Both the position numbers and the translations under genes were made by a program. Source: Bactrocera neohumeralis (lineage: Eukaryota > Arthropoda > Insecta > Diptera > Tephritidae). From it: a stretch of 64,000 nucleotides of DNA. The stretch lies in the NCBI RefSeq assembly GCF_024586455.1, contig NC_065922.1, positions 13,388,089 through 13,452,088 of the forward strand, read 5' to 3'. A model generated the notes under the pieces. It was not told the DNA's origin. It did not search any database and was given only the letters and a program-made list of their open reading frames with translations. Every line of letters starts with the position of its first letter. Position 1 is the first letter of the stretch. Below are positions 25,700 through 35,848 of the stretch, in pieces.

Positions 25700-27045
25700 C
25701 TACATGAGTAGCTGTTCTTTCGACCTTTACGAAAACCAATGGTTTTGTTGGCAGCTGTGTGAAAGGAGCTTGATTTGGTTGATGTTTACGATGAACTTGC
25801 TCTCGTTGAGGAAATGTGCCAAAATAGTTTTCCATTATTTAAAAGTGTTGATTTCGGCTTGGAAAACTAAGATTTGGTTGGGCAAACAAATTTGATGAAG
25901 AGGAACTGGAAGCATTGCTCAATGAATATTGTTGCCAACCAAGAGAGGAGCTCGCCGTATCTTTGAAAGTCCCTCAAGCAGACATTTCTAAACCTTAAAA
26001 AGACGCCAGATATATTCCAAAGCAAAAAAATTGGGTGCCATGTGAGTTGAAATCAAAAGGTATTGGAAGAAAACAAATCGTTTTTGAATTGTTACTGTAA
26101 CAGGTCATGAAAAATGGATACTTCATTATACCCTAAAATGCAATAAATCACACGTGATACGTGCCCTACCAGACAAATCAACAGCAAAACCGAATATCTA
26201 TGACGTCAATTTCCTTGGCTGCGTATCAGGAGAGCGTGCTGTATTAAGAGCTTCTAAGACCGGGTGTAAGCATTAATGGGGAACGCTACCAACGCTGCGA
26301 ACCAGGCCACTCTTCGGCGGCTTCCAGAATGATGGGGCTATATCCATACATGGCGGTGGGGTCTCACGCCATAAAAAAGCTACTCCGTACGGAGGAAATA
26401 GTAGGGAAAGAACGGCACTGACAGCGGACAACAGGAATGCGCAACGCTGAGTTACAATATGGTGGGGGTTACAACTAACAAGGTTTAGAGATATGATCAA
26501 CCTCCACTGACCCGAATTCCGTATCATCGTCGCGCTCTATACTGGCCACTGCGGGCTCAAGAAACATTTGCCCAACGTGGTCATAGTCTCTTGTGCACCC
26601 TCCTGGTTTTGCGACATGGAACCGGAAAATCAGGAACACCCGATTCTAGATTGTCCAGCAATTTGCAGAAGCTGAGAAGAGACCCTTTGATCCACCAACG
26701 TGGACAGAGATCACATCACCTTCATCGGAGTGCTGGACCTTTGTGACCTAGGAGAGGGCAGAATACATCATAGGTCGCAGAACAAATCCTTAACGCTCGG
26801 CGTCATATTGCAATATCGATTAAAAGCTATTTGAAGAAAAGCGACTGAGAAGTTTTGTCTCATACGCCTTATAGCCCAGATATGGCCTCTACTGACTAAC
26901 CATTTTTCCGATCGATAGAGATATGGTTCTCATAAGAACAGGATTTCAAAATTAAGGTTTGATTTGTATTGGATTCATTCCACAAATTGCGAGAAAAATA
27001 GAAAAGTTTTTGTCAAAAGGTTATATTTTCGATCACTTTAGTACA
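25700..27045 (+). pseudogene. Mauritiana-type mariner transposase, interrupted by a LINE piece
   Basis: Frame-jumping translation follows a Mos1-like transposase from N- to C-terminus: a helix-turn-helix region near 25740-25860 (VDVYDELAL, FKSVDFGLEN), FDEEELEALL at about 25890, the W.PHEL equivalent near 26030-26050, an STAKPNIY match near 26175, and ELLRPGVSINGERYQR at 26249-26296. It breaks near 26300 and resumes at about 26823 with KSYLKK, then SPDMAST at about 26874, which corresponds to the SPDLAPSDYH segment holding the last catalytic Asp; a stop follows. Many frameshifts and stops show it is inactive. About 30 residues of the family around the second catalytic Asp are missing at the junction. 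Confidence 0.8.
26301..26822 (+). mobile_element. LINE C-terminal fragment nested in the mariner
   Basis: Translation gives LYTGHCGLKKHL at about 26537-26572, then a cysteine/histidine knuckle of the form C..C.....H..LDC (FCDMEPENQEHPILDCP at 26610-26660). This is the C-terminal domain found after RNase H in LOA/R1/Jockey-type LINEs. Mariner text ends before it and resumes after it, so it lies within the mariner. No simple tail or target duplication could be defined, so it may have come with a rearrangement rather than a clean insertion. Confidence 0.7.
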
Positions 27046-27545
27046 AGGCATCATCCTTCTTGGACTTATGGCAAGCCATCCACACAAACAATAGTCCAGC
27101 GGTATTAAACCGCACGATTTCAGATTAAACGCGACAGGATCACCATGCAAGGTGTCGCGCTCACCAAAATTTGACTTCAATAAATGGATTGTTTCATTGA
27201 ATTATCGCATCTTGTTGCAACCACATAAAATTCTTCATTTCTGGTTAAAAAAAAATCATTAATCATGGCTCTACAGCGTTCCCCATGGAATGCAACAATA
27301 TGGTTGGCTTAATTTTTGAAGATATATGGACCAATGATTCCATCTGCTCATAGAACACACCAAAGAGTGAGTTATTGAGCATGTAACGGCATCTCAACAA
27401 TGGATTCTGGTTTCTGTTATTCCCAATTTTGTTTATAAACGTATCCTGGACCCATTCACCGAACGTGTTACGCGCTTGATCGTCAATCGTATTTGTAAGC
27501 CCACAAATCAAAATCCCTCCACAAAATCTTCCATAAAGTGATTGA
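27046..27545 (-). pseudogene. Mariner-superfamily transposase fragment, reversed
   Basis: On the minus strand, reading down from about 27,440, a TFINKIGN piece is followed by a degraded tract, a VHISSKI match to the GPYIF segment, an AMINDFF-like piece near 27255 after a stop, FMWLQQD near 27235 containing the second catalytic Asp, and then LIPLDYCLCGW near 27100 with the third. This is the order expected of the GPYFF..ERYRAM..WFQQDGATCHTA..DLTPLDYFLWG mariner lineage, which also occurs at 38960 and 61870. Stops and frameshifts are frequent. It abuts the C-terminal end of the mauritiana-type mariner in the opposite orientation. Confidence 0.7.
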
Positions 27546-29384
27546 GTATAGCTTCAATAGCTGCGTACGATGTTAGATGTACTCATTCGGGTCTTCTTCG
27601 ATAGTCTATTGGTGGATGGGCTCTTTCGGGTTTTCTTCGATACTTTGCTCCACGGCAGCAATAGCGTCTTCGGTGCGCTTTGCACTGCGGCTCTGTGGAA
27701 AGGTACGATCGGCAGCTAAGGAGGAAAAAAATTTTAATTCTTTCAAGACAAAGTTCTTAGTCATAATTAAAAAAGTTAACTTTTCTGTTCCATTTCCATG
27801 CCCACCACTGTACTGCCGCTCAACTTTAGGTAATTTTCATTTCATGCCATTGCAATTATCGTTGAAGTGCAACAAAATAGTCAAACTGTGTGGAAAGTTT
27901 GAAATTTTAAAATTTCCCATGAAAAATGCCGCATCCCTCAGCTCTTGGCTCACAGCCGGTTGAAGGGCTACAAATTGTTTGAAAGCTTACATGAATAAAT
28001 GCGCATATATTTCGGTAAACAAGATAAAAAATACGGTTAGCAAGCAATAATTAAATATTTAAGATGCCATCAAATAAATTTCAAGCACAACTACTCGGAA
28101 AAGTGTAAGGGCTAACATAACTAATAAGGATTTCGGGGATCGCTTAATTCGATGTTGGGGCTCAAAGCACTTTCAATTACGCTTGGTGGCACAAATTTCA
28201 ACACAGTCGAAAATTTTACGAAACTGTGAGCAAAGCAAACGACATACATACATACAAACATGGGTGTGGGTGTGTGTGCTGAAACTATGCTGGTGATTCC
28301 GGTGCGTCCGCAGTGCCCACATAACAGGGTGTTGATTCAATTGAGCCCAGCTGACCGCACACACCCCTGCAGCCAGGCTATCATAGCTGAACACACACAC
28401 ACTCACATAGACAAGTGTATGAGGCACGCATAGTTGTGAATGGACAGACAAATGCACACACACCCACACGCACATAAACATTTAATCATTGCCGAAGCAT
28501 TCAGTTTGTTTATTTAAAAAGCAATAAATTCATGGAAGTTTATTCTAAATTCTAAAAATTAAAAGCATTCTTGCCATGTCGAGCAACCTCCCCACTGCCA
28601 CCCCCCTTCCATAGTCCAGAGTGATGGCCATACAACAGCACCGCCATTTACGCCCACTTCATTGGCAAATTACTAAAGTCAGCCAACGGTCAGCAGCGCA
28701 ACGCTCAGCACACAACAAACAGCAAGCAAACAAAGGCTGGCGAGTCCTTCGTCCTTTAAGTACGCCGTGGCGTAAACACCGTAGCTGGACGCAGCGCCAA
28801 AGTGTACAACAGCAATAAAATCACTTGAAAGGGTGACCAATGTTAACCCTTTTTTGTTTACTGCCTATCCATGTGAGTGTGTGCTTTGAAGGATGCCATT
28901 ATCCTTGCGCTACGCACCTTGTATGTGATTACAGTGGCGCAGTAATCGTCTGGCCAGCGCTCGTTTATGCTAAGCAGCTACTCGTTCCTTGTTCGTTGGC
29001 CGGCCGATAGACAGCCAAGTGGACACAAAATCTGTGGATCTTCAAAGGCTCATAGCAGGGTTTTTGGGAGAGTGTGCGAAAAATTGCACATCCTTGGGCT
29101 AGTATAGCGAGTACGTAGTGATTATAAATTTATTTAAGTCATTATATATTTGTATAAAAGTAATGTGTAGCTTAAGATCTCAGCGCTCATAAATCCGAAG
29201 CCAAATTCCATGTAATCAAAGTGATTTTTAAGGTATACCTATAATTACGTTGAGGTATTTGGTATTTTCGTAAATAATATAACATCGAACACCCGATGGA
29301 TCGACCCGAGTTAATATGTAATTGAAGAAATAATTCTATATGAGGCAATATAAGATGAGGAAAAATAGTTTTCGATGGAACTGT
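27546..29384. other. Non-coding stretch, partly host-like
   Basis: A 128-codon plus-strand frame at 27577-27963 has no recognised domain. About 28,170-28,500 is CA-rich with antiparallel valine/cysteine frames, and 28,560-29,000 is GC-richer. No transposon or RNA gene was recognised. Confidence 0.35.
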
Positions 29385-30505
29385 TGAATAATTTTGATTA
29401 CTTGTTACGAGTATTTGATTACTTGTAATGATTACTAATAAGTCTTAATAATTTTTACGAATCCCATTAAATATTTAAGATCATTAATTTCATGTTTTAT
29501 GTATGAAGAGTTGATTAAAAGTAATGATTACATTTTGATTACCGCTAAGAATTCATTACTCAAAAATTTTATAAAAAAATAAAAAAAAAAATCTAACAAA
29601 AGTTCTGTTTGAAATATAAAAGGAAAAGTAGAGTAGGAGCTCGTGAAAGCTGTTAAATAATTCTGATTACTTGTAATGATTACCAATTACTTTTTACAAA
29701 TAGTATTAAGAATTTACTATCATCAATTCCACGTTTAAAGTACAAATAGTCGATGAAAAGTATTGATTACTCTTTAATTACTTTTTATAAATACCGTGAA
29801 AAATTCGTTACTCAAAAATTTAATGGTCAAATACAAGAGCAATTGCCCAACAATTCATTTTAAAATATCAAAATAATGTACAGGGTAGTTTTCGGCAGAA
29901 CTGTTAGATAATTATCATTACTTGTTAATAGTATAGGTAAATTTATTTACTATTATGAAGTTAAAAATTAATTCAATTCATAATTATTGTTTATCATTAT
30001 AAAAAAGGTGGCAGAGTAGTTTTTTGACAGCTGTTCAATAATTGGGATTACTTGTAATGATTACTGATAAAATTAATTGCTTTCTACGATTCCTATTAAG
30101 AATTTTTTATCATTAATTCGACGTTATAAGTACCAACAGAGGATTAAAAGAAATGATTACACTTTAAAAACATTCCATAAATAACGTCAAAAATTCATTA
30201 CTTAAACTTTTATCAAAAAAAATAAAATATATATATAAAAAAAATCCGTTTAACATAATAAAAGGCGGGGGAAAGAACTTTTTGATAGAGTTATTAAATA
30301 ATTATCATTACTTGTAATGATTACTGATATATTTAATTACTTTTATGAATTCCATTGAGCATTTGTTATGATTAATTCCACGTTTTAAGTATCAATAATA
30401 AAAAGTAATGATTACATTTTGATTACTTTCTATAAATACCGTTAAGAATTTAATACTCCAAAATCTAATAACTTTTCAAAACTCTTAATATATACTTTAT
30501 ATAAT
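29385..30505. repeat. Tandem array with ~250-270 bp unit rich in GATTAC/TAAT
   Basis: Units begin with AATAATTxxGATTACTTGTAA TGATTAC-like text at about 29385, 29655, 29905 (degraded), 30025 and 30290. Each full unit then has an ATCATTAATTCCACGTTT-like stretch, a GATTAAAAGTAATGATTACA-like stretch, then AAATACCGT.AAGAATT and ATTACTCAAAA. Divergence between units is considerable. No coding frame exists. Confidence 0.75.
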
Positions 30506-30589
30506 TGTCGAATTTTAACTATCAATATTCATTACAAGTAATCAAAAATAATCAGAAGTAGTTAATGCAATTTTATCAAATACTTACAT

Positions 30590-31130
30590 ATTTTGGTTGC
30601 TTAATATTACACATCATTAAACTTTGAATGCTTATCTTGCATTGAGAGTTAACAATTGTCGATTGAAAGTATTTTATTGTAATCAAAAGTAATTGTATCG
30701 GTAATTTTGTTTTTATTTGTAATTATTTCTTCAATATTTATCACTTTTTAACAACAACTGGCGTTTAAAAGTATTTGAAGATTATCAAATGTAATCGAAT
30801 CAATAATTATATTATTAATTCGAATATTTTATTAACTAATTAGTATTATTCCAATTTTTTTATAGATTCATGCAATTTTTGCTTCAATAATCGGTCGAGA
30901 ATATTTAAAAGTAGTTAGAAGAAATCGAATAAAAAATGAGTTATTAAATTAGTAACTTTGCAGGACTTACGAATGACTTAATGAAAATCTTTATCTTTAT
31001 ATTTATTACCACCACTAGTCGATTAAAAGTAATTAAGAATAAGGAGAAGTAATCGAACCGGTAATTATATTGTTATTTCGAAAATGCTTCATTACATATG
31101 ATCAATTTTTTTTAATTTTTTTTGTTAACT
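30590..31130. repeat. Second tandem array, ~105-135 bp unit
   Basis: Units resembling (T/G)(C/G)GATTAAAAGTA.TT....TAATC followed by GTAATCGAA(C/T)CGGTAATT occur at about 30655, 30760, 30893 and 31010. They share words with the preceding array but have a shorter period and mostly the opposite orientation (AGTAATC rather than GATTACT). Confidence 0.6.
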
Positions 31131-32842
31131 TAGTATACGTACCATCCAATGCCCAACTGCATATGAATTTAATTAATCAATACGATTACCGACTCCAGTA
31201 ATTGAATTAGGCTTCATATCATAAATGTAGTATCTTTGACTTTAAAGCATATTCACACTTTTCCTCCCTTTTTTTGGGAAACCTTTTTACCCAATAAATA
31301 TAACAAAGTTTTAATCTTCTTTAAGGGGAAATATATAATATATTCAGTATAATCTGAGACCAGGAACCTTTAATCAAGTCAATAACGAATAACTACTTAT
31401 TTTTTTTAGATATTATGATGAACAATCAGTTGGGTATCCATACTTAAAATGTATATCTATGAACTGGTTCAAATTTTAGGTCATTTATGCCATTTTCTTT
31501 CGTTAAGTGTGCGTTTTTCTCCTCGATCGCTACAGCAGCGCCACCTATGAGTGAACTCTGACTGATCTTCATAGTAAATACGAGAACCAACGGAAATAGC
31601 GATGCTCCTTGAATCATGCTAAGGTTTTTGATGATCCTGTCCTTCATTGCTTCAAGCAATGACCGTTTTTTGACAATCTACAATGAATAATAGAGAGATC
31701 TTTGATAAAGTAAATTTTTATTTAAATGCTTGAAAAAGAGTTAAGTTTTAGTTATTTAATTATTTGTTAATGGATACTCCTTTGTTGCTCTCTTGAAAGA
31801 GAAAAGTGCTTATTGCAAAGACGCTTTGTAATTTAGTTAAATTGGCGAAATATTCGTGGTCTTCTTGTCTATGCTTCTGCATATGTGTTCATATGTACAT
31901 AAGTCCTATTCCAAGTTTATACACTCATTTACTTCCATAATACATCAGGTACCTTCATATGCGCATATGTATAAACTTAATAGAATTTTCCAGCCATTCG
32001 TACGGGAGATAATTAAAATTTACCGTTACTCATTGAGAATATTTAGTTTATTAATGAATTCACTTCAAAATCAAGAAGCTGAACTTAATTTCATGGCTCG
32101 ACATGTGTGGGCGTTGCCGCCACTACCAAGATGTAGGAACAACCAAGTATATGGAAATATATGTGTGGATGTGTGCATGTGTTGAGCATTTACATATGTG
32201 CATACGATTACCGTTGCATATGGGTGTATGTGTGTGTGTAAATATTTGAGGAGCCATGTTGCGACAACAACTGACACTTTGACAAATTGTTTTCGTCAAT
32301 ATTTCAGACTTTCGCATAGTTGCCAGCGACTCTCTGCTCTTGACTGTCTCGTGATTAATGTCACTAGTTGGTGAACTAAGGAACTTAGTAAACTTAGAAT
32401 TTTTCATATGGAAATAAAATTAATTGCATTGTGGTGCTCGCTTGATGAGATGGAAATGAATGGCTTGAGAGCGTAAAAGGATTTGTGAAATGAAAAATGT
32501 AAGAGGGTTTTAAGCGAAACTAATCTATGAACTAAGAAGTTTGGTGTGGACAAAGAAGATTTTATATATACTTATGTTCATATGTGTAGTTTAGCTGATA
32601 TTCAATGTTGAAACGCTACGAAAGTAGGAGCATATGTGTGTCCAGAGTAGATGAATGGAGTTCATGGCAACCATTGAAAAATAGGTTCCGTTCCCTATTG
32701 TAGATGAAGTTGCATTTCCATGTTTACCCCATAAACTCTCACATACGTATTGACCAGCTTAAGAGACTTTTACCATCCAAGAATTCCAAGTGTTTCTAGT
32801 TATAGAATATAATGACAGACGCTTTAGTATTGTGGTTATATC
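31131..32842. other. Unassigned non-coding stretch
   Basis: Mixed AT-rich sequence. A minus-strand 71-codon frame at 31444-31659 has unusually non-repetitive composition (it contains GGAAVAIEEK) but matched nothing I know and has no context. About 32,070-32,280 is CATATGTG-rich. Confidence 0.3.
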
Positions 32843-32907
32843 CGTTCCACCACAGTCGGGTTTACGTAACCGAAATTGACCCGGATTTTTATCCGGTCAA
32901 GGACTAT
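32843..32907 (+). mobile_element. Truncated copy of the SINE-like element
   Basis: GTTCCACCACAGTCGG, TTTACGTAACCGAAATTGAC, CCGGATTTTTATCCGGTCAA and GGACTAT match the minus strand of 13239-13352 in order. It stops exactly where the RTE 3' tail (CTT)n begins, so the 3' half and CAA tail are lost. The rest of the SINE is not found beyond the RTE at 33556. Confidence 0.6.
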
Positions 32908-33556
32908 CTTCTTCTTCTTCTTAATTGGCGTAGACACCGCTTACGCGATTGTAGCCGAGTTAACAACTGCGCGCCAGTCGTTTCTTCTTTTCGCTACGTG
33001 GCGCCAGTTGTATATTCCAAGCGTAGCCAGGTCGTTCTCCACCTGGTCCTTCCAACGGAGTGGAGGTCTTCCTATTCCTCTGCTTCCCCCGGCGGGTACT
33101 GCGTCGAATACTTTCATAGCTGGAGTGTTTTCGTCCATTCGGATAACACGACCTAGCCAGCGTAGCCGCTGTCTTTTAATTCTCTGAATTATGTCAATGT
33201 CGTCGTATATCTCGTACAGCTCGTCGTTCCATCGAATGCGATATTCGCCGTGGCCAACGCGCAAAGGACCATAAATCTTTCGCAGAACTTTTCTCTCGAA
33301 AACTCGCAACGTCGACTCATCAGTTGTTGACATCGTCCAAGCCTCTGCACCATATAGCAGGGCGGGAATTATGAGTGACTTATAGAGTTTGGTTTTTGTT
33401 CGTCGAGAGAGGACTTTGCTTCTCAATTGCCTTCTCAGTCCGAAGTAGCACCTGTTGACAAGAGTTATTCTGCGTTGGATTTCTAGGCTGACATTGTTGG
33501 TGGTGTTCACGCTGGTTCCAAAATAGACGAAATTCGGCAAAATTCGGCCAATATTG
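32907..33556 (-). pseudogene. RTE-type LINE, 5'-truncated C-terminal part with open frame
   Basis: A 199-codon open frame (33540 to 32941, TAA stop) covers the reverse transcriptase thumb and C-terminal region. VYFGTSVNTTNNVSLEIQRR is the YLG motif after the palm, then LYGAEAWTM, KIYGPLRV, RLRWLGRVIRMDE, and GRPPLRWKDQVENDL near the end. Beyond the stop lies a 3' UTR of about 20 bp and a (GAA)n tail (plus strand CTT repeats 32907-32922). The frame is intact but is only a tail: endonuclease and the catalytic palm are missing, as expected from 5' truncation during target-primed insertion. This is the least decayed of the three RTE copies here. Confidence 0.85.
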
Positions 33557-33714
33557 AAACAATAGTCGTGATAATATAAACTAATGAAGAATCTTACTTT
33601 TTCGTAGGACTTTAGGATAAATCAAATAATACTTAAATTCCTCCACGTAGTTCTGTAATAATATACCGGATATAGAGAATTTGAAGACAACACTACTTTT
33701 TGATTTAAAAGGTT

Positions 33715-34520
33715 AGGTTACACTGGCTTCTTGTCGCACCATACATAGACCTACTGGTCGTTAATAATGCCAGCTGGAGGTGTATTAATACGAGCTGTTT
33801 AATAGAGATTTTATATCTAATTCTGATACTTCATCCAGTCCCTTGAAGTGCGAAGCTTCTAGATATCTAAACCCTCTAGTTAAGGTCGGACATAAGCAGT
33901 GGAAGTGTGCCACCGTCTCTCTCATGCCTGCACTTCATACACGTGTCATTATTAATAACGCTCATACGGCTCGCATGTGCTGCCAGTAAGCTATGATGAT
34001 TTGTGCCCTGTGGCTAGGCTAACAATCGTCCTGCAGTCTTTTCGAGAGCATGTGAGTCAAAGAGCAGGCGGGTTTTCCTTTGGTTCCCTTTTATATGAAC
34101 TTGGCGATCCTGTGTCCCCGTTAGACTTCCTATCTCTACCTGCGCCATGCGTCAGCTCTTTCAGAAATTCCATTGAGCATCGTTTTTAGCGAGCTCCTTA
34201 TTTCCTGAACTGCCAGAAGATGGCACTTTTGGCAATCTCATCGGCTACTTAAATGGAATGCTCTAACGACCTAGAACGCTTTATATATCCAATCGCTTTC
34301 CTGGAAGCTACTACATCTATTGCTACCTTGCTTCTAAGGACATTCTCTGACGTAATGCGAGCTGAGATTATTGCTTTAATTGTCGCTTGGCTATCGACGT
34401 TTATATTCAAGTTTTTTATGTGCATTATTAGCTACCTCAGCAGCTTTTTTCACCGCAAAGATTTCGACCTAGAAGATATTTCAGTATTCCGGCAGTTTGA
34501 AGGGTCGCCTGAGATCTAGC
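33715..34520 (-). pseudogene. LINE RNase H and C-terminal zinc knuckle, reversed
   Basis: On the minus strand NVDSQATIKAI (about 34400) is the RNase H active-site strand, followed after breaks by ADEIAKSAI (about 34230). A C-terminal knuckle near 33890-33960 reads as C..C..E.E.V.HF.C.CP with frame changes, then a YLEASHFKGLDEVSELDIKS-like tail near 33800-33860. This order is RNase H, linker, Cys/His knuckle, as in LOA/R1-like LINEs. No reverse transcriptase remains and several stops break the frame. Confidence 0.7.
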
Positions 34521-35272
34521 TCCGTTCATTACAGTTTGTTCCATAGCCCTCGAAAAATCTGTCTCTGTTAGTAAAATTTTAAACCATAATTTTATACTAT
34601 CTAACTATTTTTTCACGTGAAATTTACTAAAAAAATAGTATTGAAGGTACCAGTGGTCATTTTAAGAACTATGAATTATATGGAAAAATTAACTTGCTCT
34701 ACCATTATTTGAAGGAACAAACGCGAGTTTGTTGAGATATGTATATACTAGTACATGGTTTGGTTTTTTCCCAAATTTTTACACAATGAAGTAAACTTTT
34801 CCAACTCTTCGCCCAAATTTATCGAAGAAAAAATTTTTTTCCCAAAACGAGCGAAAAAGTCGTGTTTAAGGCGAGTTTAAAAATATTTGCGCATCTATTA
34901 TATCAAATAAACACGAGTTTATGGAGACTCGAGTATAGCACATGTATGTACACACTATTAAGACAACTAGAGTAAGGGAAAGGGTCGAAGTTCCGTTCTC
35001 CTCTTGTGAGTTGCTATTGGACTGCAAATTTTTCTTGAAGTGCCCGCACGAAAAGGTTAAAAATCAGTTTCAGGCATTTGTAGGTTGATCTCATCTCAAC
35101 ACATTCTTCTTCATTGCCTCACATTTGTGAAATCAAAGTTAAAAACCTTGAATAGCATACCATACATTAAACATCCAAGTGAGCTGACGGGTATAGAAAT
35201 TAAGCTAAGACGAAATATTCTCTGTCATCAAGCAAACAGTAGTCACACTCGCGATTTGGTTTCCACGACAGT
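34521..35272. other. Unassigned AT-rich stretch
   Basis: No element was recognised. The 67-codon frame at 35085-35288 runs into the RTE fragment and has no domain. Confidence 0.3.
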
Positions 35273-35530
35273 CATAATTTCGAAGTAGTAGAGAATTTCG
35301 TTTATCTTGGAACCAGTATTAACTCCAACAAAAATGTCAGCCTCTTCCAATGCAGAATAACTCTTGCGTACTACTGACTGTGTAGGCAATTGAGAAGTAA
35401 ACACCTCCACTCCGTTGGAAATACCAGGTGGAGAAGGATCTGGCTACACTGGGATTTCCAATAGGCGACAAACAGCAAAAAGGAAAGACGACTGGCCCGC
35501 TGCGGTGCCTAAGCCAATAAAGAAGAAGAA
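35273..35530 (+). pseudogene. RTE-type LINE tail, internally deleted
   Basis: Translation gives VENFVYLGTSINSNKNVSL at about 35291-35346, matching the same point in the copy at 33540. It then jumps to WKYQVEKDLATLG (about 35419-35457), which in the other copy lies about 120 residues downstream, so roughly 360 bp are missing. It ends GCCTAAGCCAATAAAGAAGAAG at about 35507-35528, the same 3' tail as the other RTE copies. Confidence 0.75.
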
Positions 35531-35721
35531 TATTTGAGAGGTATAATAATTTGCAAGCCCTGGAGCCATATTTTCTGAATCAAAGTAACTTAATGGTTGA
35601 AAACTTTATTTCAATTGCTCATAAAGTAGAATACAGGTATCAAGTTAATAACCTTGAAGACTTGATAGCCAACATTTAGAATTAAATTAAAAGCTTCGAA
35701 CACACATACTTTCAGTATGAT

Positions 35722-35848
35722 ATTAGGTTGTCAAATATCTCCCTTCCGCTTTTTTGCTCTTTATTCAAAGCTTTACAAAAATCCAATCAATTATTTCAAA
35801 TATGCGCCGTTTCGTTCAATAATCTGTTTCCATCTAGATGGTGATGAT
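35722..35848 (-). mobile_element. Mariner 3' end with inverted-repeat terminus
   Basis: The minus strand encodes the C-terminus of a mariner transposase (PSRWKQIIE-like, then FCKALNKEQK) just inside a terminus starting TAGGTTGTCAAATATCTCCC (plus strand 35724-35743). The family resembles the rosa lineage described from Ceratitis rosa; this is by recall. The element breaks off at about 35848 and the following 270 bp was not recognised. Confidence 0.55.
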
